Below, piece after piece: positions 36,350 to 46,441 of a stretch of DNA of 64,000 nt (position 1 is its first letter; every line of letters begins with the position of its first letter). The stretch covers positions 1-64,000 of the forward strand of contig JAIXSY010000037.1 of NCBI GenBank assembly GCA_027484445.1, given 5' to 3'. Origin of the DNA: Verrucomicrobiaceae bacterium (GTDB taxonomy: Bacteria > Verrucomicrobiota > Verrucomicrobiia > Verrucomicrobiales > Verrucomicrobiaceae). Both the position numbers and the translations under genes were made by a program. The notes under the pieces were generated by a model that had not been told where the DNA came from, did no database searches, and saw only the letters and a list, made by a program, of their open reading frames with translations.

Positions 36350-39100
36350 ATGCAGATTTCGGTCATGCGCACTTTCTTTCTTTTTCTCCTCGCCACCTCC
36401 GCGTCTGCCCAGTGGACCACCTCGCGCGTTCAAGGCACGCCGGAGGCACCAAAGCCCTTCATCGCAGAGCCCGCGTTCACGCAGATCGAGCTGCATGATG
36501 GCCTGGAGATGATCGCGATGCCGGGCGCTCATCGCTTTGCGGCGGTGGAGAACACAGGAAAGGTCTTCACCTTCGCGGACAAGCCGGACGCAGCCTCGTC
36601 GCTTGACTTGTTGATCGATTTGAAGGCGAAGCATGACAAGCTGAGCCACGCCTACGGCATCGCGTTTCATCCGAGGTGGAAAGAAAATGGCTTTGTCTTC
36701 ATCAGCTACACGATTGGCGACAAGCTCGATGATGGCACGAAGCTCTCGCGTTTCAAACTCACGCAAAACGAGCCGCCGGTGCTCGATCCGGCCTCGGAGG
36801 TCGTGCTGCTCACCTGGCTGTGCGGCGGCCACAATGGCGCGTCGCTCGAGTTTGGTCCTGATGGCATGCTGTACTGCTCCACGGGCGATGCCGAGGTGCC
36901 TTCACCGCCCGATCCGCGGAATACTGGCCAGGGTCTGAATGACCTGCTCTCCTGCGTTTTGCGCATTGATGTGGATCACGAGGCGAACGGCAAAGCTTAC
37001 TCGATCCCGCAGGACAACCCGTTCATCACCACCGCGGGCGCGATGCCGGAGATCTGGGCCTTCGGCTTCCGCAATCCATGGAAGATCTGCTTTGATGCCA
37101 AGGGCCGTCTGTGGTGCGGCGATGTCGGTTGGGAGCTCTGGGAGATGATTCACCTCGTGCAACGCGGTGGCAATCATGGCTGGAGCGCCATGGAGGCCTC
37201 GCAGCCGATCAAACCGGAGACCAAAGGCCCCGGCGAGATCATTCCACCCGTCGCCGCGCATCCGCACACCGAGGCGGCGAGCATCACCGGAGGTTATGTG
37301 TATCACGGCAGCCGCTTTCCCGAGCTGCGCGATGCCTACATCTACGGCGACTACGAGACGGGGAAAATCTGGGCTCTGTGGCACGATGGCAAACAGGTCA
37401 CGCGACGCGAGGAGATCGCCGACACGCCGCACAAGATCGTCACCTTCGGCCAAAGCGAGGACGGCGAGATCTACTGGATGAACTGGGAGAAGGACACGCA
37501 CATCTATCGCCTCGCCAGAAATCCGGCCGTCGGCAAACGGAGCCAGTTTCCACGCAAACTCAGCGAGACGGGCCTGTTCGCAGACACAGCCTCGCAAAAG
37601 CCAGCTGCGGGCGTGCTGCCCTTCGAGATCGCCGAGCCGATGTGGCAGGATGGGGCCACGGCGCAGCGCTTCGTGGCCCTGCCGAATGGTGAAAGCATCA
37701 AGACAACGGTCAGTGGCAAACCGGAGAAGCTGAACTACAAGGTCGAATGGCCTGTGGGGGCCGTGCTCGCCCGCACGGTGAGCCTGAGTGTGGTGCCGCC
37801 GTCTCGGCGGCCTGACGCAGTCGGGACGACTGCACCACATTCCAATGCCCGGCGCATCGAAACCCAAATCCTGCACTTCGATGGCGAGTCCTGGAATGGT
37901 TACTCCTACCGCTGGAACGATGCGGGGACGGATGCGCAGCTCGTGGGACCGGATGGCGAGGAGTTCATCATCGACAAGCAACCCTGGCGCATCCACGGCC
38001 GCGGCGAGTGTGCCCGCTGCCACACGAACTGGAGCGGTTTCACGCTCGGCTTCCAACCCGACCAGCTCACGAAGATCGACGGCAAAAAGCCCGAGGAGGT
38101 GCTCGACGAGAAGTTTATGGCTCGGTTGAAGAACCGCCTGCACGAAAAGGACGATCTCGAATCGCAAGCACGTGCCTGGCTCCATGCGAACTGCGCTCAC
38201 TGTCATCGCCGGCATGGCGGGGGCAGCGTGCAGCTCATGGTGAATGCCGATCTACCCACCGCGGAGACGATAATGCTCGATGAAAAGCCTGTTCGCGGCG
38301 AACTCGGCCTCACCGATGCTCGTGTGATCTATCCCGGAAAGCCGGAGCAGAGCGTGCTGATGGCCCGCATCGCCCGCAGTGGCAATGGTCACATGCCGAT
38401 GATCGGGGCGCGTGAAGTCGATGCGAAAGGCTTCAACATGCTTTGGGCATGGATCGCGGGCACGGATGCCTTTGAGAGCCAAAAAGAGGTCAAAACACCT
38501 TCCGAAGCTCTTTTGGCCGTGAATGCCATTTCTCGTGGCAAACAAGCTTTTGACCCTGCTCTCGCCAAACATCCAAATCCCGAGATCGCCTGCTACTTTG
38601 AGCGTTTTGTGCCTTTCGAGCAGCGGGTGAAGACACTGGGCATGAACTTTGACGCGAAGAAGCTTCTCGCCGTCCAAGGTAATGCAAAACGTGGCAGTGA
38701 ACTGCTCAGCATGACCGGCAAAATGGCCGCCTGCCTGGCCTGTCACCTCGTGAACGGCACCGGTCGTGACTTTGGCCCCGATTTGAGCAAGGTCGGCTCA
38801 CGCCTGACTCGTGAGCAACTGCTCGAAAGCATCCACACACCCTCCAAAACCATCGCGAAGGGTTACGAGACCTGGACGCTCACCATGAAGGACGGCACGC
38901 AGCAAACGGGTTTCCTAGTCCATCGCACCGACAAGGAGGTTACGCTGAAGCTCGCCACCGGCCAACCGCAGACCTTTGCGAATGCCGCGATCCAAGATCA
39001 GAAGCTGCAAACGGTATCGCTGATGCCGGAAGGCTTGCTTCAAGCCATAACGGAACAGGAAGCTGCTGATGTGCTCGTGTTTTTGAGCACATTGAAGTGA
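36350..39100 (+). CDS. Multi-heme (3 x CxxCH) PQQ/sugar dehydrogenase-like secreted protein
   Basis: Beta-propeller sugar-dehydrogenase-like N-terminus (HDGLEMIAMPGAHRFAAVENTGKVFTF, GGHNGASLEFGPDGMLY, GFRNPWKICFD) plus CARCH, CAHCH, CLACH. Confidence 0.85.
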   Translation: MQISVMRTFFLFLLATSASAQWTTSRVQGTPEAPKPFIAEPAFTQIELHDGLEMIAMPGAHRFAAVENTGKVFTFADKPDAASSLDLLIDLKAKHDKLSHAYGIAFHPRWKENGFVFISYTIGDKLDDGTKLSRFKLTQNEPPVLDPASEVVLLTWLCGGHNGASLEFGPDGMLYCSTGDAEVPSPPDPRNTGQGLNDLLSCVLRIDVDHEANGKAYSIPQDNPFITTAGAMPEIWAFGFRNPWKICFDAKGRLWCGDVGWELWEMIHLVQRGGNHGWSAMEASQPIKPETKGPGEIIPPVAAHPHTEAASITGGYVYHGSRFPELRDAYIYGDYETGKIWALWHDGKQVTRREEIADTPHKIVTFGQSEDGEIYWMNWEKDTHIYRLARNPAVGKRSQFPRKLSETGLFADTASQKPAAGVLPFEIAEPMWQDGATAQRFVALPNGESIKTTVSGKPEKLNYKVEWPVGAVLARTVSLSVVPPSRRPDAVGTTAPHSNARRIETQILHFDGESWNGYSYRWNDAGTDAQLVGPDGEEFIIDKQPWRIHGRGECARCHTNWSGFTLGFQPDQLTKIDGKKPEEVLDEKFMARLKNRLHEKDDLESQARAWLHANCAHCHRRHGGGSVQLMVNADLPTAETIMLDEKPVRGELGLTDARVIYPGKPEQSVLMARIARSGNGHMPMIGAREVDAKGFNMLWAWIAGTDAFESQKEVKTPSEALLAVNAISRGKQAFDPALAKHPNPEIACYFERFVPFEQRVKTLGMNFDAKKLLAVQGNAKRGSELLSMTGKMAACLACHLVNGTGRDFGPDLSKVGSRLTREQLLESIHTPSKTIAKGYETWTLTMKDGTQQTGFLVHRTDKEVTLKLATGQPQTFANAAIQDQKLQTVSLMPEGLLQAITEQEAADVLVFLSTLK
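37789..37839. repeat. 51-bp three-way-junction palindromic element, in frame in the cytochrome gene
   Basis: Outer arms TGTGGTGC (37789-37796)/GCACCACA (37832-37839); inner hairpins CCGCCG-TCT-CGGCGG (37796-37810) and GCAGTCG-GGA-CGACTGC (37817-37833). Confidence 0.85.
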
Positions 39101-39136
39101 GGCAAGCGCATGGGAATCTAGACCCAGATTTTGAGT

Positions 39137-40030
39137 TTAGCCTTCAGAAGTCGCGATAGGACCAGTTGCGGCTTCGGGTAAGGCATTCTCAGGCATCAAA
39201 TCATCTCCAGAATCGGGGTGAATCTGATAGTCCCCTGACTTGGCGTCTTTGGTGATATGGATGAAACCTCGCTGTGCTGCAGCTTCCACCAGAGCGGCAA
39301 AGCTTCGATAGCCATGGAAGCGTTCGCTGAATTGAGGCAGCCGTCTTTTGATCGTTTGCTTCACAGACGAAGCCCAGATGGGTTGATTGCCACCGCGCTC
39401 GTTCATCATGGCATCTACGGTTTCCATGAAAAGATCCAAGGCCTTTTCAGGATCACCCGCGGATTTCGGTGCAGGTTCGGTCATGGTCGCAGGCTTGGCC
39501 ACTTGGCCTGCGGATTCTTCCTTGGCTTTGGCGGGGGGCTTGGGTGCGCTGGTCTTGGTGGCTTGTTTGCGACGCGGTTGCTCACGCACGAGGTCATCGT
39601 AAAAGATGAATTCATCGCAGTTTTTGATGAAGATGTCTCCAGTGGAATTTTTGACACCGACTCCCACGACCGTTTTGTTGTTTTCGCGCAGCTTGCTGAC
39701 CAGAGGCGAGAAGTCTGAATCTCCACTCACGATGATGAAGGTGTCCACGTGGGACTTCGTGTAGCAGAGGTCCAGCGCATCCACGACCATGCGAATGTCA
39801 GCGCTATTCTTTCCACCCTGACGAACGTGGGGTATCTCGATCATTTCAAACGCTGCATCGTGCATGGCCCGCTTGTGCTCTTTGTAGCGATCCCAGTCGC
39901 AGTAAGCTTTTTTGACCACAATGCTGCCTTTGACGAGCAAGCGCTCTAGGACCTTGCCCATGTCGAACTTGTCATACTTGGCCTCGCGCACCCCGATGGC
40001 GAGGTTTTCGAAGTCGCAGAAAATCGCCAT
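39137..40030 (-). CDS. NYN-domain (LabA/DUF88) putative RNase with C-terminal OST-HTH/LOTUS domain
   Basis: MAIFCDFENLAIGVREAKYD...GGKNSADIRMVVDALDLCY...FIIVSGDSDFSPLVSKLRENNKTVVGVG; C-terminal LOTUS-like helical region. Confidence 0.88.
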   Translation of the reverse strand: MAIFCDFENLAIGVREAKYDKFDMGKVLERLLVKGSIVVKKAYCDWDRYKEHKRAMHDAAFEMIEIPHVRQGGKNSADIRMVVDALDLCYTKSHVDTFIIVSGDSDFSPLVSKLRENNKTVVGVGVKNSTGDIFIKNCDEFIFYDDLVREQPRRKQATKTSAPKPPAKAKEESAGQVAKPATMTEPAPKSAGDPEKALDLFMETVDAMMNERGGNQPIWASSVKQTIKRRLPQFSERFHGYRSFAALVEAAAQRGFIHITKDAKSGDYQIHPDSGDDLMPENALPEAATGPIATSEG

Positions 40031-40193
40031 GGTGTGATCTCGGTCTGGGTTGCGCATGGGGCAGACTGGCGGCAGGCATCTCCTGGGTCAAGCGCTGTCC
40101 ATGAAGGATGCAGCGCCATCCGAATCTCGTCCAAAGGGAGGAGATAAATCACGCATGAAGTGCCCAAGTTCGTGCTTATGTAGAATCCCTTCC

Positions 40194-42200
40194 ATGATGC
40201 TTCGTTGCCTTGCTCCCTTTCTCGCTGCCGTCGCGTGGGCGGATGGTCCCAAAGACAATCTCGCTGATCAAGTGCGCCCCATTCCTCCTCCTGGAGTGGC
40301 AGTTCCTGAGGCTGACGCGAAGTCTCTTCAGCAAGGTCTGACCGAGTTGCGAGCAGCGATCCATGCGGCGGCCAAAGCTCAGCAAAAGAATCCCAAACTG
40401 GCAGATCTTTTGCCTGATCTGGAAGTTTACCACAAGGCTGTCGATTGGGCGCTGAAGCACAACGAAGTTCACAAGCTGGGAGAACTCAAGTCCGCTCAGG
40501 AAATCCTCGCCGAAGGCATGCAACGGGCAGCCCAGCTCAAGAATGGTCAGCATCCGTGGACGACGCAAAAGGGATTGGTCGTCCGCGGCTATCGTTCTAA
40601 GATCGACGGTTCCTTTCAACCCTACGGCATGGTGATTCCAGAAAGTTACCATGGGGCTCCTTCACGCTTGGATGCTTGGTGTCATGGTCGTGGTGAGACC
40701 TTGAGTGAGCTGGCTTTCATCGACCAGCGACGGAAGCAAACAGGACAAATTTCTCCTGAACACACCTTGGTCCTGCACCCCTATGGCAGATACTGCTGCG
40801 CGAATAAATTCGCGGGTGAGATCGATCTGCTGGAGGCGCTGGAGCACGCCAAGAAGTTTTATGCCATTGACGAAGATCGCATGATCATTCGTGGCTTCAG
40901 CATGGGAGGAGCTGCTGTATGGCAGTTCGCGGTCAATTATCCCGACCTTTGGTGCGCTGCTAATCCTGGCGCTGGCTTTGCCGAGACCCCTGAATTCCTC
41001 AATGTTTTCCAGAGCGAAGATGTTTCGCAGATTCCAGCTTATGAAAAAACGCTGTGGCACTGGTACAATGCGACCGATCGCGCAGTGAATTTATTTCATG
41101 TGCCGACGGTGGCTTACAGTGGAGAACTGGATAAGCAAAAGCAGGCCGCTGATGTGATGGCGAGACACCTGCGTGAAGAAAAGATCGAACTCACTCACAT
41201 CATCGGACCTCAGACAGCGCATAAGATTCATCCCGATTCCTTGATTGAAATCGAGAAACGACTGGCTGCTATCGCTGCCTTAGGGCGCAATCGTGTGCCC
41301 CGTGAGATTCAGTTCACCACGTGGTTCCTTCGTTACCCCAAAATGCACTGGCTGACGGTGGACCGCATGGAGCGGCATTGGGAGCGTGCTCGTGTTCACG
41401 CCAAAATCACGTCCGACAGCGCGCTGACCATTGAGACCCGCAATGTTCGTGGGTTAACCCTCGATATGCCCGCAGGTCATGCCCCTTTTGCCTTGCAGCA
41501 GGGAGTGACTCTGAAGATTGATCGTGATGTGGTGGAGCTGGCTGGACCTCGGTCCGATCGTTCTTGGCAGGTTCACCTTCGTCGTCAGGGTGATCAGTGG
41601 AAGCAAGTGGACGCCCCGCAGGAAGCTGGTCAGTTGGCCAAACAACCGGGTCTCTCAGGGCCGATTGACGATGCCTTCATGGACAGTTTCTTGATGGTCA
41701 AACCGACTGGCGTAGCCATGAATCCAGAGCTTCAAGCGTGGACGCAGCATGAAATGAATCGTGCTGCTTTTGAATGGAGACGCCAGTTCCGTGGAGACGC
41801 TCCTGTCAAAGATGATCAAGCGATCAGCGATGCTGACATCGCCGCTCATCACCTCATCTTGTGGGGAGATCCGCAGAGCAATGCGGTGCTCGCGAAGATC
41901 CTGGCTAAGCTGCCGATCACCTGGGCTGAGGGAAAGTTGACTGCGAATGGCAAAACCTACGATGTCCGCAAGCATGTGCCTGTCTTGATTTACCCAAACC
42001 CTCTGAATCCGAAGCGCTATGTCGTGCTCAACAGCAGCTTCACCTATCGTGAGTATGACTATCTGAACAATGCAAGGCAGGTGGCCAAGCTGCCTGATTG
42101 GGCCGTGGTGGAGATCACAGGTCCGAAATCCTCACGAGCGCCCGGCAAAATCAGTGATGCTGGCTTCTTTGATGAAGCTTGGCAGTGGCGAAAAAACTAA
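40194..42200 (+). CDS. Secreted alpha/beta-hydrolase (prolyl-oligopeptidase/esterase-like)
   Basis: MMLRCLAPFLAAVAWADG signal; RMIIRGFSMGGAAVWQFAVNYPDLW (GxSxGG nucleophile elbow). Confidence 0.75.
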   Translation: MMLRCLAPFLAAVAWADGPKDNLADQVRPIPPPGVAVPEADAKSLQQGLTELRAAIHAAAKAQQKNPKLADLLPDLEVYHKAVDWALKHNEVHKLGELKSAQEILAEGMQRAAQLKNGQHPWTTQKGLVVRGYRSKIDGSFQPYGMVIPESYHGAPSRLDAWCHGRGETLSELAFIDQRRKQTGQISPEHTLVLHPYGRYCCANKFAGEIDLLEALEHAKKFYAIDEDRMIIRGFSMGGAAVWQFAVNYPDLWCAANPGAGFAETPEFLNVFQSEDVSQIPAYEKTLWHWYNATDRAVNLFHVPTVAYSGELDKQKQAADVMARHLREEKIELTHIIGPQTAHKIHPDSLIEIEKRLAAIAALGRNRVPREIQFTTWFLRYPKMHWLTVDRMERHWERARVHAKITSDSALTIETRNVRGLTLDMPAGHAPFALQQGVTLKIDRDVVELAGPRSDRSWQVHLRRQGDQWKQVDAPQEAGQLAKQPGLSGPIDDAFMDSFLMVKPTGVAMNPELQAWTQHEMNRAAFEWRRQFRGDAPVKDDQAISDADIAAHHLILWGDPQSNAVLAKILAKLPITWAEGKLTANGKTYDVRKHVPVLIYPNPLNPKRYVVLNSSFTYREYDYLNNARQVAKLPDWAVVEITGPKSSRAPGKISDAGFFDEAWQWRKN

Positions 42201-42307
42201 ACGCCTGACTTTGAAAGCTTTGGATGGATTCACAGAAGTAACTCCTTGCTTTTCAGGCGGGTTTCATGGCTGATAAGCCGTCCCCGCTTGAACGTTTTCT
42301 TTTCGAC

Positions 42308-43228
42308 ATGACCTCACGCCGCCATTTTCTCACCACAAGTCTTGGAGCACTCAGCGCGACCTCCCTATCCGGGATCGAGCCGATTCAACGTCCAGGGAAA
42401 AGCCGGATGCAACTGGGAGTGGCAGCTTACTCCTTCCGCGAATCCTTTCAGTGGATGAGAGGGAAAGAGAACAAGCTGAAGGCAGACCGCAAGCCCTGGA
42501 GCATGATGGATTTCATCGACTGGTGTGCGGACAACAACGTGCCTGGTGCTGAACTGACCAGCTACTTTTTCCCACCGGACGTCGATGAGAAGTATCTTTT
42601 GGAGGTCAAACGTCATGCCTATCTGCGTGGAGTTCAGCTCGCTGGCACCGCCGTGGGCAATAACTTTGCTCTCCCTCAGGGCGAAAAGCTGGATCAAGAA
42701 ATCCATGATGTGAAGCGCTGGATCGACTACGCTGCGATCATGAATGCACCCCACATTCGTGTATTCGCAGGGCCTCAGCCCAAAGGATTGAGCGAAGAAG
42801 AAGCCGTTTCCAACTGCCTGAAGGCTTATCAAGAGTGCCTCGATTATGCGGCCAAAAAAGGCATCTTTCTCGGGCTCGAGAATCATGGCGGCATTGTGGC
42901 GGAACCTGATAACCTCATCAAGATGGTCAAAGCCGCGAAGAGCCCATGGGCTGGCATCAACTGGGATAGTGGCAATTTTCACACCGAAGATCCTTATGGA
43001 GACTTGGCTAAAATCGCCCCCTATGCCATCAACGTGCAGCTGAAGATGGAAATCAGCCCCAAAGGAACCAAGAAGAATGAGGCGCAGCCAGCGGATGTGC
43101 CGCGGCTTTTGAAAATCCTGCGGGATGCGAATTACCAAGGTTGGTTCACGCTGGAGTATGAAGTGGCCAAAGATCCTTTTGTCGAGGTTCCTAAAATCCT
43201 CGACATGCTTCGTCCCCTGCTTGGTTGA
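42308..43228 (+). CDS. Sugar phosphate isomerase/epimerase (TIM-barrel, AP endonuclease 2 family)
   Basis: MTSRRHFLTTSLGALSATSL Tat signal; LGLENHGGIVAEPDNLIKMVKA; GINWDSGNFH; WFTLEYEV. Confidence 0.88.
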   Translation: MTSRRHFLTTSLGALSATSLSGIEPIQRPGKSRMQLGVAAYSFRESFQWMRGKENKLKADRKPWSMMDFIDWCADNNVPGAELTSYFFPPDVDEKYLLEVKRHAYLRGVQLAGTAVGNNFALPQGEKLDQEIHDVKRWIDYAAIMNAPHIRVFAGPQPKGLSEEEAVSNCLKAYQECLDYAAKKGIFLGLENHGGIVAEPDNLIKMVKAAKSPWAGINWDSGNFHTEDPYGDLAKIAPYAINVQLKMEISPKGTKKNEAQPADVPRLLKILRDANYQGWFTLEYEVAKDPFVEVPKILDMLRPLLG

Positions 43229-43258
43229 TTCGTTGAGCAACTTTACACGATCTCTTTT

Positions 43259-44734
43259 ATGGCCACTCCTATGAATCGCACCACTTGGCTGATCATCGTG
43301 ATCGCCAGCATCGGCTTTCTTTTCGACACCTATGAGCTGCTGATGACGCCTTTGGTTGCCGCTCCTGCGATTGCAGAGCTACTCAAGGTGCCATTGAACA
43401 ATCCCATGGTGACGGATTGGGTGGGAAAGCTGCTCTGGATCGCAGCTCTGTGTGGTGGCGTTTTTGGGCTGCTGGGAGGATGGCTGGTCGATCGATTTGG
43501 GCGGAAAACCATCATGGCTGCCAGCATCTTCATGTATTCGCTGTCTCCTTTTTGCGCCGCTTATGCGACTTCCCTGGAAGTTTTTGTCTTCTTCCGCAGC
43601 ACGACTTTCATTGGTGTCTGCATTGAGTTTGTGGCGGCCATCACATGGCTGGCAGAAGTCTTTCCCGACAAAAAAGCCAAGGAGAAGTGGCTCGGCATCA
43701 CACAAGCCTTTGCTTCATTGGGTGGGTTGTTGGTGACAGGTGTCAGCGTCTGGATCAGTCAGCATGGTGCAGACCTTCCCCACATGGCGCTCCCGCTCGG
43801 GCTAGGGGCTACGGATCCTGCATCCTGGCGTTACTTGCTCATGACAGGGATTCTTCCTGCCATTCCGATTGCGCTGCTGCTGCCCTTTGTTCCAGAAAGC
43901 CAAGTCTGGAAAGAGCGTCGTGCTGCGGGCCAGTTGAAGCGTCCTAGCTTCTCCGCTCTGTTTGCTCCTGAGTTGCGTCGGGTGACGCTGGTCACTGCCG
44001 CCCTTTCTGCCTGTGCTTACGGGATCGCGTTTGGAGCTTTGCAGGTCACGGTCGCTCGTGTGACGCCCGGATTGCCAGAACTGAAGGAGGTCTCCAAAAC
44101 CCTCGCTCCACTTCGCAAGGAGGCAGAAGCCCTGAATCTTCAGCTCAATCAACTTCAGCCTACCGATCCAGCCCGCAAAGAGATCGTGGCTAAGATCAAA
44201 GAGAACTTTGGGAAATCCAAGCCTCACAATGACAAGGTCAAAGAGATGGCAGACAAAGTTCAGTTGCGTCAGGAACTGGGAGGATTGGTGGGACGCTTGC
44301 TGCTGGCAGGTCTGCTCATCTGGGGCATCAGCCGCGTCACCTTGCTGCGTGTGTTTCAGATTCCTGCGATGGTGCTGCTGCCACTCACCTATTTTAAACT
44401 CTTTGAAGTGGGAGGTGCATCGTTCCTTTGGGCATATGGCATCTGTGGTCTGCTCACGGTGGCGCAGTTTAGCTATTTTGGAGAATACCTTCCCAAAGTG
44501 TTTCCCATGCATTTGCGTGGAACAGGAGGAAGCTTTGCCACGAACGTCGGGGGGCGCATGATTGGAACCAGCATGGCCTTTGTGACGACTAGCTTTGTAG
44601 CTCCCATGCTGGCAGGCTCAGGCCCGCTTCTGCCCTCCCATGTGGCCATGGCGGCAGGCTACGTAGGCACTGCGATTGCGGTTTTGAGTTTCCTTTTCGG
44701 CTTCTTCCTTCCTGAACCCAAAGCGGAAGATTAA
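43259..44734 (+). CDS. MFS transporter (sugar:proton/aromatic acid symporter-like)
   Basis: 12-TM-like; FGLLGGWLVDRFGRKTIMAAS; YLPKVFPMHLRGTGGSFATNVGGR. Confidence 0.88.
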   Translation: MATPMNRTTWLIIVIASIGFLFDTYELLMTPLVAAPAIAELLKVPLNNPMVTDWVGKLLWIAALCGGVFGLLGGWLVDRFGRKTIMAASIFMYSLSPFCAAYATSLEVFVFFRSTTFIGVCIEFVAAITWLAEVFPDKKAKEKWLGITQAFASLGGLLVTGVSVWISQHGADLPHMALPLGLGATDPASWRYLLMTGILPAIPIALLLPFVPESQVWKERRAAGQLKRPSFSALFAPELRRVTLVTAALSACAYGIAFGALQVTVARVTPGLPELKEVSKTLAPLRKEAEALNLQLNQLQPTDPARKEIVAKIKENFGKSKPHNDKVKEMADKVQLRQELGGLVGRLLLAGLLIWGISRVTLLRVFQIPAMVLLPLTYFKLFEVGGASFLWAYGICGLLTVAQFSYFGEYLPKVFPMHLRGTGGSFATNVGGRMIGTSMAFVTTSFVAPMLAGSGPLLPSHVAMAAGYVGTAIAVLSFLFGFFLPEPKAED

Positions 44735-44871
44735 CCCGAATCCCGAAGTTTTCGGTAAACGGGGCATTCTTGCCCGCTGAACTTCGGCATTAACCCTTCT
44801 GCCTTGTGCTCCGCCTGAAGTGCAAGGCTGCTGGACAAAACCCAGGCACCTCTGTATCTCGCCCTTCCACC

Positions 44872-45567
44872 ATGAAAACACGCCGAACCCTTTTTGCTTC
44901 ATTCGCTCTGTTTGCCCTATCAGCCTCTTTGAATGCACAAGATGGCTGGATGTCTCTGTTCAACGGCAAGGACCTGACGGGTTGGAAATCCAACGATGAA
45001 GTTCCCGGAGTCTTCACGGTCGAAAACGGTGAACTCAAGGTCGCAGGAGGTCGTGCTCACCTCTTCTATGTTGGGCAGGATGGGAACACTTCCTTCAAGA
45101 ACTTCGAGCTTAAGCTAAAGGTGAAAACAACAGAGGGTGGCAACAGTGGCGTTTACTTTCACACCCAGTATCAAGAGAAAGGCTGGCCAGACGCAGGCTA
45201 TGAGTGCCAAGTGAATAGCACTCATACTGATCCTAAAAAGACCGGTAGTCTCTACGGGGTCATCAACATCTTGGCTTTGAAGGAGGGCCAGGCAGAGCCC
45301 AAGGGGGGCAAGCACATCAAGGTGCCCAGCGCGCCTAGCCAAGACGGCGAATGGTTCGATTATGTGATCCGCGTCGAAGGCAAGAAGATTACCCTTCAGG
45401 TCAATGGCAAAACCACCGTGGAGTTCACGGAGCCTGAGGGCTGGGATCCCGCCAAAGAACTCAACAACATGCCGGGCCGCAAATTGAGCGAAGGCCTCAT
45501 CGCGATACAAGGGCATGATCCCAAGAGCGTCACTTACTACAAGGACATCTTCATCAAGCCTCTGTGA
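44872..45567 (+). CDS. DUF1080 (3-keto-disaccharide hydrolase) protein
   Basis: DGWMSLFNGKDLTGWKSNDEVPGVFTVENGELKV; NSGVYFHTQYQEKGWPDAGYECQVN. Confidence 0.93.
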   Translation: MKTRRTLFASFALFALSASLNAQDGWMSLFNGKDLTGWKSNDEVPGVFTVENGELKVAGGRAHLFYVGQDGNTSFKNFELKLKVKTTEGGNSGVYFHTQYQEKGWPDAGYECQVNSTHTDPKKTGSLYGVINILALKEGQAEPKGGKHIKVPSAPSQDGEWFDYVIRVEGKKITLQVNGKTTVEFTEPEGWDPAKELNNMPGRKLSEGLIAIQGHDPKSVTYYKDIFIKPL

Positions 45568-45628
45568 CGTATCCCAACGGCCTTGAGGCGCAGAATCACC
45601 TTTCTTTCTGAGCCGTGGTCGAACTGTT

Positions 45629-46423
45629 ATGATTGATTCCGATTCTGCTGTTGTTGAACTGAGATCCTACTTCGTGCGAAGAAGGAACTGCTTGTTGGTT
45701 CGTGGGCGGTTCACCGATTTGTACATGGATTACTATCTGCATTTGATGCAGCACGGACTTCAGAATGATGAGCCTCAGGATTCGATGCTGAAAGAGGCTT
45801 TGGCAGCGATGGCATTGCATTTGGCATCACGGCCGCATGATGAAAAATGTGCTTGGACCATCCATGTGCAGCAGCCTCTGCTGAATTTGTTCGTGACAGG
45901 AGGTGGTTATCCAGTCGCCCAGATGACAGGTCGGGTTTTCACCGATGATGTGAAAGACATGGGCAAGTCTTTGTTCATCGCTCAAACCACGAGGACTCAG
46001 TATCCCTCCCGTCAGAGCATGGTTGAATTCCAGGGCTTAGACATGTTGGATTCGGTAGAGTCCTTTTACCATCAGAGTGAACAGAGGCCGACGCGTTACT
46101 TTCGACTCCCTGAAGAAGACTTTGTGCAAATCTCGGCTGAGCCGGATGCAGACATCGATTGGTTGCAGAATCTCAAGTTGGAAGAGATCGCCGTGTTGGA
46201 TCAGGCCGAGGAGATGTCTCTGCTCGAGACTCGCGCGTGTCGCTTCCATTGCGGTTGCACATTGGATCGATTGTTTCCGATGCTAGGAAGATTGTCCCAA
46301 GAGGATTTGGACTACATTTTTGAAGAAGGGCATGCCAACCTCACCTGCCCGCGTTGTGGTGCCAAATACAGGGCTTCCAAAGAACATTTTGAGCAGTGGA
46401 AATCCACCTCAGCCTCTTCTTGA
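45629..46423 (+). CDS. hslO: Hsp33-family redox chaperone
   Basis: Hsp33-like fold; C-terminal HCGCTLDRLFPMLGRLSQEDLDYIFEEGHANLTCPRCGAKY (CxC...CxxC). Confidence 0.88.
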   Translation: MIDSDSAVVELRSYFVRRRNCLLVRGRFTDLYMDYYLHLMQHGLQNDEPQDSMLKEALAAMALHLASRPHDEKCAWTIHVQQPLLNLFVTGGGYPVAQMTGRVFTDDVKDMGKSLFIAQTTRTQYPSRQSMVEFQGLDMLDSVESFYHQSEQRPTRYFRLPEEDFVQISAEPDADIDWLQNLKLEEIAVLDQAEEMSLLETRACRFHCGCTLDRLFPMLGRLSQEDLDYIFEEGHANLTCPRCGAKYRASKEHFEQWKSTSASS

Positions 46424-46441
46424 GTCGAAACGAATCAAATC

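Noticed and set aside
36902-38215. 437-aa minus-strand ORF
   Set aside because: Antisense to the multi-heme protein whose CxxCH and propeller motifs are clear.
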